NCBI RefSeq assembly: GCF_022539315.1
Contig: NC_066328.1
Location: forward strand, 3,332,621 to 3,396,620
Reading direction: 5' to 3'
From: Serinus canaria
Lineage: Eukaryota; Chordata; Aves; Passeriformes; Fringillidae
DNA: 64,000 nt
Within the stretch, counting starts at the first letter, position 1. Each line of letters starts with the position of its first letter. Below, one piece after another: positions 47,620 to 60,690 of the stretch. The notes beneath the pieces were generated by a model. The model searched no databases. It was not told where the DNA came from and saw only the letters and a list, made by a program, of their open reading frames with translations. The position numbers and the translations under genes are program-made.

Positions 47620-49435
47620 AACCCTAGGCAGACAGGGCCCACAGCACAGCCCACATGGATCTGAAACAAATATTTATTTGAAACAAATACTCAGCCTTTT
47701 CTCCTGATGCTGTCAGAGCAGAACCTGCAGCTGCCCTTGTGGCTGTCAGAAGCTGCACATGAGCTTGGGGTGGGATGTCCTCATTCATTTTGAATGCAGT
47801 CACAACTTTTGGCTCCAAGTTCCAACATCTTAGAGCACTACAGAGACGCTGAAAATTCTGGCAGAACTCATTTGGCTGCTGTTATTCCAGACTCCACAGC
47901 ATGCCATGGAAACAGGCTTACCCTGATGGCAGAGAGCAGGGAGGTGCTCATGGGGAAGTGATACAAGGATTTTGCCTGAATTTCCATTCTTGGTGCATCC
48001 CTTCTCTGCATGTTTCAGCACTTTCTCAGAGCATTTCCCTTCCTTCTCTCTGGTTGCAGTTTTACTGCTCTTTTTCTTTAGCTGACAGGTTCTGTGGTAC
48101 ATTAGCAGCAGCTACATAATTTCATAGCTTGTATCCCTTCATAAACTCACTGTCCAAAGTATTATTTCCTTGCAAGAGATATAGATTTATTTTTCTTAAA
48201 TATACAAATTTTAAATTGCCCTCAGGACTCAAGCCATTTATTCTTAAATTGAGTCTTATTTATTGTAATCCAGTTCCAACTGATAGAGCATTCCTCATAT
48301 TATTCTGACAGAAATAAACACAGAGCTGAAGTGCTATCTTGGCAGAGTTATATGAGCTTGTAATAGCTGCATGCAACTGAATTTTCATTTCACTTTTATT
48401 TATTGGAAAGCTATCCTAGGATTTTGAATTGATTCCTCACTTTTGTTTGCATTTATATGTATTTCTTCAATAAAAGGAAGAAATTTTCTGTTATTTCAGG
48501 CCTCATCAACTTTCCTGAAAAATAACATGAATGCTGGTATATAAGGAAAATTGAAATACTTAACTGTAGTTTTGCTATCCATGCCAAAAGAAATCTGCAA
48601 AGCCAGCAAGTGTTCAGGGCAGAAGGTGGCTTGGAATTGCAGGAGTGGTTGAAATGGCATTCAGAGAACAGGAATTTAATGTTTTAACAAAGAACAGGCG
48701 GTGAATATGGTTCATTGTCCTGTGAATGAAGCAAACCTGGGATTACAAAACTCTGGAGCTCTCCAGGCCCTGGGCAGTGCACAGAATGCTGCCCTGACAG
48801 AGCTGAGGGAAAGGCACTGTCAGAAACTACAGCTCAGGGTGTAATGCAGAAATATTTCTAATCTATATCTTCACCAGTTCTTATCTCACAGCCATGGGAG
48901 CAGAGTCCATGGGCTCTGGCAGCACAAGGAAAGATGAGAATGCTCTGGACAGGTCAGTGATGCTCTCTGGGGTCCACCAAGGAGCTGAGAAGCACTCAGC
49001 TCTTTCCTCAGGGCATTAAAACAGAGAGCTTGCAGCCACTGTTAACTGCAACACTGCTAATGCTCCCCAGCAGTGGAATATTTACATTTTGAGTCATGAC
49101 TCTGTCATGTTAGACTGGCAGCAGTCCCTGCAGAGGAGATTTAAATGCAGGGAACATAACAAAGACTGGACAGAAACATTCTGGTCTTTTCTTCTGAAAG
49201 ACTCCATGTAATGCTTGTGAATTTTACAGTTCTAAATAAGGGAACTTCACAGTCATGGAATTGTTCCCAGCAAAGGAACAATAGCATTATATTGATTGTT
49301 TTCTGAAGTCTCAGCCCTAGAAGCTTGATCATAGCTTGTCCAAGCAGTTTGGGGCAGAAGAATGCAAGGTGGGTGGTGGATTGCTACAGCAGAATATTAG
49401 TGCTTAGATTTGAACAGCCCTGCACAAATATCACA
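47620..49435. other. Unique stretch, no gene seen
   Basis: AT-rich, non-coding, no named repeat. Confidence 0.5.
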
Positions 49436-49513
49436 TATATAAATATAAATATATAAAATATATCTATTATAAAAAGATATATATTATATAAATATATAAT
49501 ATAAATATTATAC
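49436..49513. repeat. (TA)-rich low-complexity block
   Basis: Permutations of 'atatataaatata' without a strict period. Confidence 0.88.
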
Positions 49514-49793
49514 ATGCCAGAGAATCACATGAAAAGTATATTTTGTGAGGAGCATCCTGCAACAGTGATCAGGCAGGTAACAAATTTAAAATATAATCAT
49601 TGACTGAAAATTCTGTAGCATAAGAAATATTTCTGTGCCTGGGGGAACAAATAATGTGGATGCATCCTGCAGCTGATCTTTTGCCTTTAAATCCACTTAG
49701 TGAAAATGCTGGCTAGTTGGTGAATTAGGCAGTTCCTGATGGGGTGTTTTGGTGATGGGGTGCCATGGGAGAACGTTCCTGTGAAATTTCCAC

Positions 49794-49914
49794 CATTGAT
49801 CAGGATTCTAAGCTTCTTCTCAGCACATGGAAAAGATAATTTCCCATTTAAAAAGCTCCCTGTGTGTCTTGCACTGCTCTTTCTGCTGTGCATCTGCAGG
49901 CAGTGGTTGTTTCT
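49794..49914 (+). repeat. Local direct duplication, copy 1 (about 120 bp)
   Basis: Shares 'gataatttcccatt', 'tgtgtgtctt', 'ctctttctgctgtgcatctg' and 'agtggttgtttct' in order with 50556-50680. The copies differ at scattered positions and by small indels in the A-run after 'cccatt'. Confidence 0.9.
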
Positions 49915-50555
49915 TTCAGCTTTGGCTGGTGAAAATCAGGAATAATTGGAAACATTTTCCCAGGCTGTTTGGGGTAGAGATAAACCCAGCTGGGTTTATC
50001 TCAGCTTCCAGCAAAGAGAAACTTTTGATTTCTTATCTGAACTCAGCTGCAGTGTCACTGGGGCTGCACCAAGCACTCCCTGCAGCCAGGGCAGGGCTGC
50101 ATGGCTGAGATCCCTGGGGACCTCTGCTGCTGCTCCAGTGCAAGGGCAAACCCCGGGGATGGTTAGCACTGCCCTGCAGATTCTGCTCCTGATTGTCTCC
50201 AGTACTCCCAGATAAATGTTCTGAGTGACTTGTAGGGGACTGAAATCTCCTGCCTCAGTAAACCTAAAGTAATTCTGCTCAGGAGATAATGGGCAATGTC
50301 AGACATGCTCATCTGTGCCCTTTGAGATTACATTTTGAAAGTATTTATTTAACTCTCCACTTGTTTTGTCTTTTTCTTCACCTTGATTTCACAGCAGATC
50401 CTGCAATAATTTACCCACTTCATGGCCTGCTGGAGGGTTAGGAAATACAGAATCATTCAGCTGAGCAGGAGTAGTGAGGAATATTCTGGGTTTCTTCTTG
50501 CACTGCTTCTATTCTTCATCTTTGGGAGACATCTCTCCCTGTCCTTTACAAGGCT

Positions 50556-50680
50556 TCATTGTTCAGCATTCTGAAGCTGCTTCTTGGCATGTGGGAAAGA
50601 TAATTTCCCATTAAAAAAAAATTCCTTGTGTGTCTTACATTGCTCTTTCTGCTGTGCATCTGAAGTTAGTGGTTGTTTCT
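50556..50680 (+). repeat. Local direct duplication, copy 2 (about 125 bp)
   Basis: Second copy of 49794-49914, about 760 bp downstream in the same orientation. Confidence 0.9.
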
Positions 50681-53600
50681 GTTCTTCACCTCAAACAATT
50701 GAACCCTTTTTAAAAAGTTGCTCTTTTCTTGTGTTTCTAATCTTTTGAGCCCTTGGACAGCCATGCCAGGCTTCTGTTTGTTTTTCTACTGTGGAATCTC
50801 ATGCTATTAGACACATTCAACTGCAAAATGAGGATTTGTATGATTTGAGATGATCTAACATTAATATGCTTATCACTCCCAGTAAATCTCATCCTTGTTT
50901 CTTGACTCACTGAATCAGTATATTGGCAGCTCCTGACACACAGCCATTATCCTTGGCTTGTGATAGTGGGATTTCACAGAGAAGTTTGCATTAAATAGGA
51001 TTCAGGACCATGGATTAAAAAGATAAAATATTTTCTTATATCCAATAAATAAATGATTTTTTCTGTGACTTTATATTTTCCAGTTTATTTCTATGTAACC
51101 TTTGACTCACTGAGTGTTATCTGATGGGAAAGGGCAGCATTCCTTTTTGCTGGTGTAACATCATAGGGGAGCCATTATACTCTACAAATATATGAATATA
51201 TCAGAGTTGATGAAATTATATTTTGATATATTTTTATATTTTGATAATTTGTTGAAATGTTATCTTCCAGATGAAGCTGAATACATGCCAAGTCTATATA
51301 AGTATGGAAATGGCTCCACATTCCAGGGCTAGCTATGAGTTGTGAACAGGGATGGTGCTGTGCACTCCCTGCTCTCAATGATAGAGTTGGGGTTGGTTTC
51401 CTCTCTGGGCACAGTGGGAAGGTATTTCTGCTGTGTAGAACAAGAGGTGAAACCCCTCAATAATTCCAGATGGATGCAATAAATGCTGGGAAGGCCTTGG
51501 ACACCACCTGCTATTGCCCACCAGCTGGAGAGCTCTGCTGCTGTGCCATTTCTGCATGGAGCATTGTTCTTAGTGTGTCTGGGGACACCTGGGGGTGCTC
51601 CCTCTCCTGGGTATCCTGGGGCAGAGCTGGGACACAGCTCTGTCAGGGGGGCCACAATCTGTCCCTGCTTTAAAGGGTTCCTGTGCCAGACCATTCTGTG
51701 CAAATTGATTTCAGTTTGCTCTCTGCTCAGCCTTGTGCATCCTTCTGTCCTCAACACTTTTCAGAAGCTTTCAGGAAATTGTTTGATTTTCATCAGAGAA
51801 GTCTTACAGGAATGTGGAGTCCCCTTTCTAGAATATCTGAATATTTGCTTCATTCAGGAACTTCTGCTGCTTTTGTCCAGGTTGTCTTCTGCTGGGGGAC
51901 CCAGAGGAACAAAGGAAAATCTGTCAGGAACTTTGGATTTAACAAAGCACCAGCACTGCTGTGAACTGGACATGGCAAAGGAAAAACAGTTATATTTATC
52001 TGATGGGAAAGAAATACCACAGTGGGGAGGAACACAGTGACCAGGCCACCCAGTCCTGGGGCTTTGGAGCTTTTCTGTTCCAGCCCAGAAAGGTTACAGA
52101 GTTCAAGGCAAACTTTTCAGGAGAAGGGCATGGATACCCAGCCCCTTTAGAGCCATCAAATGCAGTCTTGTGCTACAAGGAGGGCACACTAAGTATATTT
52201 AAAAGAAAGATTGGACAGTTTTTGACCAAAGGAGAAATAGATTTCCACTTAAAAGTAGAATAAAAGATAATATTTCAAGTAGTTTCCTTTTTCTGAATTC
52301 TAGGATAGGGAAAAAAGTCCATTATCTTAATTCCTATTTCCAGTCTCTGCCATTCCACGCTGCTTTCCACAGAAGGAAAGATTCCAACAGAAGGAAAGAT
52401 TTCTTCTTGTTACTGTTATTTTTTTTTGTCCTTTTCCCCTTTTCTGAAGCTCACCTTGAGGCTGCTGACCCTTCATGGATGTAAATGGTCCCAGCAGGGA
52501 GCTGGGACTCCCTGGATGTCCCCAGAGCCTGACAAGGCACAAGGTCCTTGCAGACCCAGAGCCCTGCAGACTCCAGGCTCCCCTGGCTTCATTTTCTGCT
52601 GCAGAGCCTCGTGCTGATGATGAAGAGGAGTGATGAGCAGGGCCCTGCCCTGGGTCCAGTTTGCCAGCCCCACTTGGTACCCTGCAAATCAGCTGCCCTG
52701 TACCATCCAGCACCTGATTTATGTGAGACATCACGTACTGATGCCTTTATAGACAGCAACTTAGTGTTTCAGAGGAGTCTGCATGTTACAAAAAGGGCAG
52801 CAGGTGTTATTTAGACTAAATTGACCTTGAAATTGATTTCTTTATTTTATGACTTACTGAGGGGAGATTAATACTTTTTTTTTTTTTTTCTTGCAGCCTG
52901 AAACAATTTACATGGTAATAGAAGGCATAGTCAGTCAAATAAATTGCTGGAAGTAGTGGTGTTCCAAGAAAGAAAATATGGATCTTACTTGCATTGATTC
53001 TCTCTATCCCCAGGGAGCAGCTAAGACTTTTAACACTGGGGAAAGACTGCCAAAATTTATTTTTCCCATTAAAGTCAGAAGAATGGAAAGTAATGTCTGT
53101 TAGCTGCCATTTAGTCCAAACTTTCAGTTTGAGGGGTGTGGAGGAGGCTGTGCCCCACATAAAATTTAGGGAGTGTTTTATTGCTGTTTCTTGATTTCTC
53201 TAAGGGCAGATGGGCAGTAATGGGAATCATAAGAAACTTCTGGAAAGCCTGGCATGCACACAGCATAGCTGCCCTTGGTAACAGAACAGGCCCTGAAAAT
53301 AAAATAGCTCATAAATGGTTGCTGCAATTCCACCTTCGAGTACCAAGTAGAAATCACCTCAAAATACAAATGTTAATGGAAACAAGAGACCCAAAAGAAA
53401 TTACCTGGAGGAGGCACTGATGGGAACATGAAGTGTAGCTCTACAGGAGGGAGAAAGTTTTTGTTTATTGTGCTGCTGCCGTGTTGCAACTGTGTAATTT
53501 CCATTTTCCTGCAGCCTCCAAGACAAGTGCATAGTTAAATGATTTGTCAGTGGCACAATACTTTGCATAAGCTGAACATGTACCAGATATTATTATGACA

Positions 53601-54260
53601 CATTACCTGAAAATGAGTGTGAAAGCAACTCCACAAACCAATTTTTTGTTTGCTGTAAATACAGAAATGGTGTAGAGGAAAGTGTCTTAGATGTGAAAAT
53701 CATTATGGTGGGAATTAATCTCCTTTGTCTGTCAGAGCTGAATGCTGCAATTGCTGGAGGGAGGGAATGGTGATTTCAGCCCGTGTGATGCAGGAGGAGG
53801 AGAAAGGGGTTTGGTGGATCCCAGTCCAAGCATCTGGAATTACTGGAGAAAGGATTTGGGCTCTTGCTAACAGGTTTAGATTAATCTGGATTCTTGTTGG
53901 TATTCTCTGCCCCCCTGAAAACAACCTAAAGCTGAGGAGTTTTGCTATTTTTGCTTTTATTTTCTGGTTCGATGTGCCTGGATTTTCCCAGGTGGTAAGG
54001 GAGTTTTTAATAGGGAGCACACCACGAGCTTCCCAAGGAGCTGTCCCACATGCAGCACTGGCCTAAAGCTGTTTATTAATTTGTTACTGCTACACAGAGC
54101 TGTGCAATGCTTAGAGATTAGCTGGGTTGGGCAGGGAAAATAAGTATATTTGCAAAAGAGCTGCTTAAAATGTCATATTTATTTGGAACTCAGGGCATTG
54201 CCTTCTGGAAGAGTGTGTGAAATAAAATGTGTTGTCTCTCTGCCTGCCTGCCTCTCCTAG
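50681..54260. other. Unique stretch, no gene seen
   Basis: A T run at about 52875-52889 ends in 'cttgcag', an acceptor-like site, followed 18 bases later by 'gtaata'; this is too weak to call. Otherwise ordinary intron-like sequence. Confidence 0.5.
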
Positions 54261-54293
54261 GGAGTTTCCCAGGAGGAACAGCCCTGCAAAAAG
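54261..54293 (+). CDS. Candidate 33-bp microexon, product not recognised
   Basis: A pyrimidine-rich acceptor ('tctctctgcctgcctgcctc' then 'tcctag') is followed by 33 bases and a donor AAAAG|gttagt. In phase 0 the exon reads GVSQEEQPCKK. In the frame one base on, it reads EFPRRNSPAK. Its length is a multiple of three, as is usual for cassette microexons. It lies 1.74 kb upstream of the stronger exon at 56036, on the same strand. So short an interval with two good splice signals can easily occur by chance in 64 kb, so confidence is low. Confidence 0.2.
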
Positions 54294-56035
54294 GTTAGTT
54301 TGGATTGCCCCAGTCCTTCCTGAGCACTGTGGAGCTGTGATCCCAGGGAGATGGTGCAGCCTGAGGAGCTCTGGAACCAGGGGGGAAGGAAGTGGGCAGG
54401 GAATACCAAGAGCTGCACATCCATCCTGCTGCACAGAGTGTTTGCAAAGCAGGAGCAGGGAAAGGGCTCTGGGGCAGCAGGGACACAAGGGAGGAGAGTG
54501 ACAGGAGCCAGCTTGAGGAAAATCTGAAAAGGCAGCAAAAGCACAGCTGCTCAATGGCACAGCAGTGGGTAAGGTGGGGAGGCACTGTGAAACCACCCAG
54601 GGCTGGAACAGAGACTTGCTTGGTGGTTTTCTGCAGTGTTGGTCTCAGTTTGCAGCTTCTTAGCGGACAGCAGTGACTGCAATCCTCTGTGGGAATGATG
54701 GAATTGGGCTGCAGGGGTTTGTCTGGGAGGTGACTCTGGTGGTTGTTTGTCTATTTGCACCTTGTAAAGTTTTTTTGTTGGCACTTCTGTGAAGTAGATG
54801 GTGTTTGCAATGGCTGAATTGAATGGACAGTGAGGGACACTCTAATTTATACAGTTCAGAGACTTGGGGATACTCTGGGTGAAGGATGGAGAATTCCTAC
54901 CAGCTCCCTGAAATAAATATGATCTGTCTCCTGGGTCATAGCACATCTATAAATAAAGGCTCTAGAAGCTTTATATATGGAGGCATGCTTGATGATGGTA
55001 ATTACAATTTTATAGCAGTTACTCTTTGCTGTCTTGGACAGATAGACCTCAATTTCAGCTTATCACACTTTAATTCCCAAACAGTAGGGGGAACTGTGTG
55101 GCTTGGCTTGCCAGGTAAATCTGATCTTTATTGACAGGGGCTGCATGACAAGAGGAGGCCAGCCCTGGGAGCCTTTTCAAAATCCAAATATGAGTGTAAT
55201 GCCTGTATTCATTAGGGAAGAGGCAAGAATTTGGTGTGCCAACTCTTTCTAACATATCCTTTAAAAATCAGAACTGTTTTAATCACTGCCCTGAGTCCTG
55301 CAGCTGAATTTATTACACCTGTGTTTAGACACTGTGGCACTTCTCTCAGCTGTTCAAAACCCTCCAAGCCTCTGTTCTGTACTGCAGTGACAGCAGAGCT
55401 CTCAGCTTCTTCTCATGCCCAAGCCCCAAACTGCTTTGGGACTTGTGGAATGCCAGCTGGGCTGTGTGGGTAGAAAATGAGGGATTTTAGATTGCTTTAG
55501 GGTGCACCTAGATGGAGATGTGACACAAGAACTGTGAGCCAGCACAGCCATGGGCCTGCCTCCTGCACAGCCTGTGCTGCAGGGCTTTGGAAGAACATTT
55601 ACAGCACATAAACCATGGTTCCTCTGATGGGATGGAGAGGCATTTGTCATCAGATGCTGAGAGAATTTTGAGTGGCTGGGAAACTGTCACCCAAATGTCA
55701 CGTGCAGGGCTGCTTCAGGAATTGCAATGGAGCTCTCTCCTGAGTTTCTGAAAGGCAGAAATCCTGTCCTTCCCACCCCACTGCCTTCCAAAAGAGACAT
55801 CAGGCTGCTGCCTTCCTTGGGGATCATTATGGTAAAACCAAAAAGTGTGTAATTCAGTCAAAAGGGTCTTAGGCACAGGATGAACAGCAATGAAAATCTC
55901 TACAATTAAATGTTTCACTAATGGCACCTCTGAGTCTAATCCCAGTGGTGCTCAATGTTGGTCTTTATTCCTGATATCTAAAGTGCCATCCTTTATCTTT
56001 AAACTGACTATTTTTTTCCCCTTTTCTCTCTTCAG
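54294..56035. other. Intron-like stretch between two exon candidates
   Basis: No repeat or exon recognised. It ends in the branch-point-like 'aaactgac' and the polypyrimidine tract of the next exon candidate. Confidence 0.45.
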
Positions 56036-56095
56036 GACTATAAATCTGATGTTATGACTCTGGTTTCCAGTGCCAAGAACAGTCCTCAAGGTCCA
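56036..56095 (+). CDS. Candidate 60-bp internal coding exon, product not recognised
   Basis: The acceptor is textbook. A branch-point-like 'aaactgac' is followed by an uninterrupted pyrimidine tract and 'ctctcttcag' at 56026-56035. Exactly 60 bases later comes a strong donor, CCA|gtaagta, at 56096. The exon is open only in the frame that starts at its first base, so it is a symmetric phase-0 exon of 20 codons. It encodes DYKSDVMTLV followed by SSAKNSPQGP. Both other frames hit stops within the exon. The peptide is hydrophilic, with a Ser/Asn/Pro end that fits a linker or phosphorylation-prone segment. Symmetric 60-bp exons are often alternatively spliced. I do not recognise the parent gene. 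The exon implies that the surrounding tens of kilobases are intron of a plus-strand gene. Confidence 0.55.
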
Positions 56096-59000
56096 GTAAG
56101 TAAAGCATTTTGCTGAAGAGATTAGATTTTGTAACTGAGTTTAGATCTTCTTTTAAATTGTTCCAGTCATCAATCACTGGCACTAACTCTTACCTGTGAC
56201 ACCTTGCTGCTTTTGAAGTGACTGCACTTGAATTGGCTTAAATGCTCTTTAATATGTGAATATATAGTACAGGGAATATCTGTCTCAGCAAAGAGAGGCA
56301 AAGTGATTAAAATTGTTGCAGTTGGGTTCATTAATAGCCCTGTGGCTCTCCCTTGTGTGTGCTGCAAACTGTGTCACCTGCACACTCCAGCTGGGCTCCA
56401 AGCTGTGTCACTGCTCTGGGATAAAATCAGAGGGAATGGGAGGGTGGGCTACAACTGCAACAGCTCTGGGATTCCATGATGTGGTGAGGAGGGCAGGTAC
56501 AAAAGGAGAAAGCAGAAGTTTGGGTGAGTTCAGAGCCATGCAAGGGCAAAGCATTCACAAGAGCAAGGCCCCTGCTGGCTTGGAAACTGAGCAGGGCTGG
56601 ACCAAATGGGATCAGCCTTGTCCTGGCCTAAAGGTGGGAGAGAACCTTTATAGGTTAAATCCCTTAGAGGATATACCCTGTCTGTGCTGCCTGCTCCCTT
56701 TTGGGTATAATACCCCATTTTGGCAGGAAATGTGTACCCCAAACCGAGGTTATGCTGAGGTGCTGTGGATTCACAGCCCTGTCTGATTTACAGAGGGGCT
56801 GGTGGCACTCAGCACGGGCTGATGGCACTCACAGTTAATCATTCCCTGCAGTAAAGATCCTTTAATGGGGGTTTTTTTTGTCTCTCTAAAGCAGTAATAT
56901 TGTGCTATAGGGCCTTTCCAAGTGCCTCTCCTTGGATGGTCCCAGGAATTGAAATGATGTCACTGGGAACACTTTGGGTATTTCCCCCTTCTTTTTCTGA
57001 TTATCTAATCTGTATCCCCTCAGACTCGAGGTTGTAGGAGTGTGGATTTATGCCAGAATAAGGAAATACTCAGGATTTTGAATGTTTGGCAACCCCCTTC
57101 TCCCTGTTTGCAGGCATGATTAATGCTGTTTTAAACATGAACATCAAGCATTAACCTCCTGGAAGGAGGAGGTGGTTGGACCTTCTCCAAATGAACACTG
57201 TCTTTCAGTTGGAAATCTCTGGCTTGGAAAGTGCTTAGTCACACCAACGGAAATACAAAAATATCTTGAAAAGTGAAAATGTGCACAAGAGGTTTTTAGC
57301 TTCTCTGATGATTTGACAGGATCCTTTTTTTACCCTGTATAGTAGGTTTTGGAAGAGTATCTTTCAATAATTCTTCCTGCACGGATGCTTTTTGCTGGAA
57401 CATTTTGCTACACCAAGTCACAGCCTTTCTGTTAGTTTGTCAAAAGTTAACTTTGAGAATGATGTTCTGAGAGGTGGAGGTTTATTTTTAGAACCTTGGT
57501 TTTTTGTGCTTCATATATTTGCATGGAAATTAGGTTTGTGTCAGTTAAAAAGGAATGTTTTGAAGAATGATGCAGTGTTTCTCTGACTGAATGTGTTCTC
57601 TAAACTAGGAAATGTTTTTACAAGTGCAGAACAAGATTTGATGAACAGCTGTCATTTTGTACTGAGAGGGTGGGGGCTTTATTGAATTTCTTGGTCAAAC
57701 TGTCTCAGGAGTTCTATTTTTCTTTTTCTTTTCCTTTTTTCAGTGATTGAATCCTTTTGTTGTCTGTTACAAAATGTCCTCAGACATTGAAGTAGTGACT
57801 TAACAAACAAGATTTCAATTGTCTTCCTTGAGCCTCAGTAACTTGGACTTTAATTATTTTTTGCTTATTTTTGAGCGATGGAAAGAGTTCCAAAGGCACT
57901 TTTAGCAGTGCATTTTAATGTATTGAAGAGGGGTGTGATGCAAAGAGGAAATGTTTCCTGTTTTCCATGATATTTCTTATGCCACACTACAATGGCATAA
58001 AAATAATGAGTTAGGAGTTGAGCTTATTGCTCTTGAAATTACACTGTCTCTGTTGTTGCTTGGAAAATTGTTTGTTGTGATGGATGAGGAGGAATACGTA
58101 GATTTTTCAAGAGTGTTGCCAGATCATTGCTTATAGAACAGTCTGGTAATAAAAGGAGAGTTGACAGATGAGAATTCAAATGGACCTGAGAACGAATTAT
58201 TGAATAATGCCCCAGTTCCAGGGCCTGAAAAGCTTATTTCCAGGGTTTTTTTTTTCCTTTTTTTAAATAATTGGTGGCTTCTTTTCCTGCTCTTAGTGAC
58301 AGATCCTATATGAAAGTCTAATGCAGCTCAATCTCAGGCTGAATTCACTCCTGTGTTACATCACTGAGACTGCATGGAAAGGGCTGGAGTCACTGTGATA
58401 TAAAACTCCAGCAGGGAGTCAGATCTATCAAACTTCATGTTTCCTGATAGCTGGAGCTGCCTAATAGATTGTTTGTTAAATAATTCAAGATGTTTTCATT
58501 AAGCTGAGTGATTGAGTCTTTTAAAGCCTTTCTTTTGTTCTTAAATCTCATCAGGCAGTTGGTTGTACCTGCAGAGCTAAGGAAATCTAACTGAAGGAAT
58601 TATTACTGGAAGCTTTAGAATGTTGTAAAATTAAAGACTCTGCCAGACCATGGGGGAGGGATTTGGGCTGGATCCTTGGATTTCTGTCCCTTTTTCTTCT
58701 GGCTTCCTCTAAGTGCTGCACTCTTCTATCTGCAGCTTTCTTAGGCTGCTTTAAATTCTCCTTCCTGCTTATTAAAGGTTTATGTTTTCTGAAGTGCCTT
58801 TGCTTTTCCCCCAGTCCCCATTTCTCCCACTCTGGTCGATGTATTGATATTTGATAACAAATATCATGTACTGTTTTTTAATCAAGAAATGTTGAGAAGA
58901 AGTAGTGGGAGTAAAATAGGACTCTTCAGGGTAATTCAGGAGGGACAATAATGATTTTTGCTGAGAAAGAAAATCGCTGCAAGAATTGCTGCCTGTGATC

Positions 59001-60319
59001 TGAATAGAAATGTGATAGTACCTGAAATTACTTCATCTCTACTGCTGCTTCAGGAGGGATATCTATTAGCTGGAGATAATGACTTGCAAAAAAAAAAAAA
59101 GAAAGAAAAAAAAAGTGGATTTCTTTAAATTTCAGATTCCTATTGAATGGAATGTGTGTTAGCATTCTTTAAAAAACATTAAATGAATCTGTCACTATCA
59201 GGGAGAGAACAATAGAACTGAAAGCAAAAATAAGTCTTCCCTGAGCATCATCACAGAGCATTTGGATAATGGGTTGGGTGGGAGGGGAGAATCTTCTGCT
59301 CACGGGGAGAAGGGAAAGTGCATTGTGCAGGCATCTCAAACATGGAGCTGATCTAACTCATGCCAATAAAAACAACAAATCTGGGGAATATCTGGCTAAG
59401 TTTGGTTTTAGTTCTCAAACTCATCTATAGAACCACTGAAAAATAGAGGAAATTCTTGGCAGCTCTGTCATGAGGATCAGAGAGTGGTTTATGATGAATG
59501 GAATACAGCATGAGGGGAAAATTTTACCTGAGCTGTTTCTTGTGGGAAGATTTTGCAAAGTTTTCCATCCCATTACTGATTTGGGATTGCAGGCAGATGA
59601 AATGATGCTGTGTTAATGCACAGCAGATGGGAGAAGTCAGAAGCAGGTTCAGAATGCTGAGTTCTGCTCCTTCCACCTCCGCCTGCTCACAGTGTTTTGC
59701 TCCCATGGCTGTGTGTTTTTATCCCAGCAGAGGAATTGGCCCAATGGCTGGAGCCACTATTCCATACATTATGGAGAATATTTCCCCATTTACTGGAAAT
59801 GTCTCCTAGAAAATACTCCAGTATCATTTGGATGATGAGACAGTGTTACTATTAGTGCTTGTATAGGGGAAATCCTCAAATAAGAAATATTACTTAGTGA
59901 TGAATGAAGTTAGGACAAACCAGTTATTCTTAGGTTCAAACTCCTGTAATATATTGACACCTTTTCCCTGTTCCACCAGCCTGTACTTGTGTGTTGTTAT
60001 TAAATCGGGTGCTGAATGTTGTTTATCAGAGTTAACCTTGCCTGGAGTGCTAATGGTGTGGTGTCTACAGAGCTGGAGCTGATTTATTATTTGTAGAGAA
60101 GCAGATCTCCAGGATGAGTTGACACAGTTAAGGTTTTGAGTTTTCCATTAATTAAAATTGAGTCAGGTGTCATCTTTTCTGTCAGGAGAGATGAAACCAA
60201 GAAATTGCCCTGTTCTCCCAGCCTTCCTTCATTTCACTATTAGAGATTCTTCTGTGTTCGTGCTTTAGCCAAGGAGGTGAGAGACTAAATAAAATAAGAA
60301 TAAACAATTTCCAATTGCA
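56096..60319. other. Intron-like stretch, no further exon seen
   Basis: An acceptor-like tract ending 'ccttttttcag' lies near 57744, but an in-frame stop follows at once and no donor is near. An A-rich run sits at 59089-59114. No transposon recognised before the LTR at 60.3 kb. Confidence 0.45.
59089..59114. repeat. A-rich run
   Basis: Two A runs separated by 'gaaag', directly visible. Confidence 0.92.
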
Positions 60320-60690
60320 GGAAATTGAAAATCTGGGCACGACTTGTCCTTCTTCTTCTTCTTGCCCTCCATCTTCTGCAGTGATGGTGACACTTAATGA
60401 TTGGTTTGGAGAGACTCTCTAACATAGGTGATAGGTATTGGAATTTTATTGTAAATAAAGTACACGTAGTTCTTAGTATAAAATGTACCACCACCCCAAG
60501 GGTGGGCAGTGTGCCTCTGTCTGACCTGCTGGACAGATCTCAGCAGCTCAGAGAAAGAATTAACCGATAAGAGAAAATAAACAACCTTGAAAAGCAGAAC
60601 TGAAGAGTCTCGGTTTCTTCTTCAGTCTCGGGGCCGGGAGAAAAAGGACTTTCCAACATCTCAGGAGTCAACAGAGGCGCAGGATCCCGG
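60320..60690 (+). mobile_element. LTR of the second endogenous-retrovirus family, plus strand
   Basis: Carries the same ordered blocks as the minus-strand copy at 41 kb: 'cctccatcttctgcagtgat', 'ggtgataggtattgg', TATAAAA at 60477-60483, 'cagtgtgcctctgtctgacc', 'tgctggacagatctcagcag', AATAAA at 60576-60581, 'caaccttgaaaagcag' and 'gactttccaacatctcagga'. The part after the polyadenylation signal (U5-like, from about 60620) is CpG-rich ('ctcggggccggg', 'cccggcgccgggg'). A (TTC)n run lies near its start (60347-60364). Ends are approximate and no internal viral region is visible. Confidence 0.75.

Noticed and set aside
52875..52914. Poly-T tract with 'cttgcag', then 18 bases and 'gtaata'
   Set aside because: A microexon of 18 bases supported only by a T run is too weak; T runs are frequent here.
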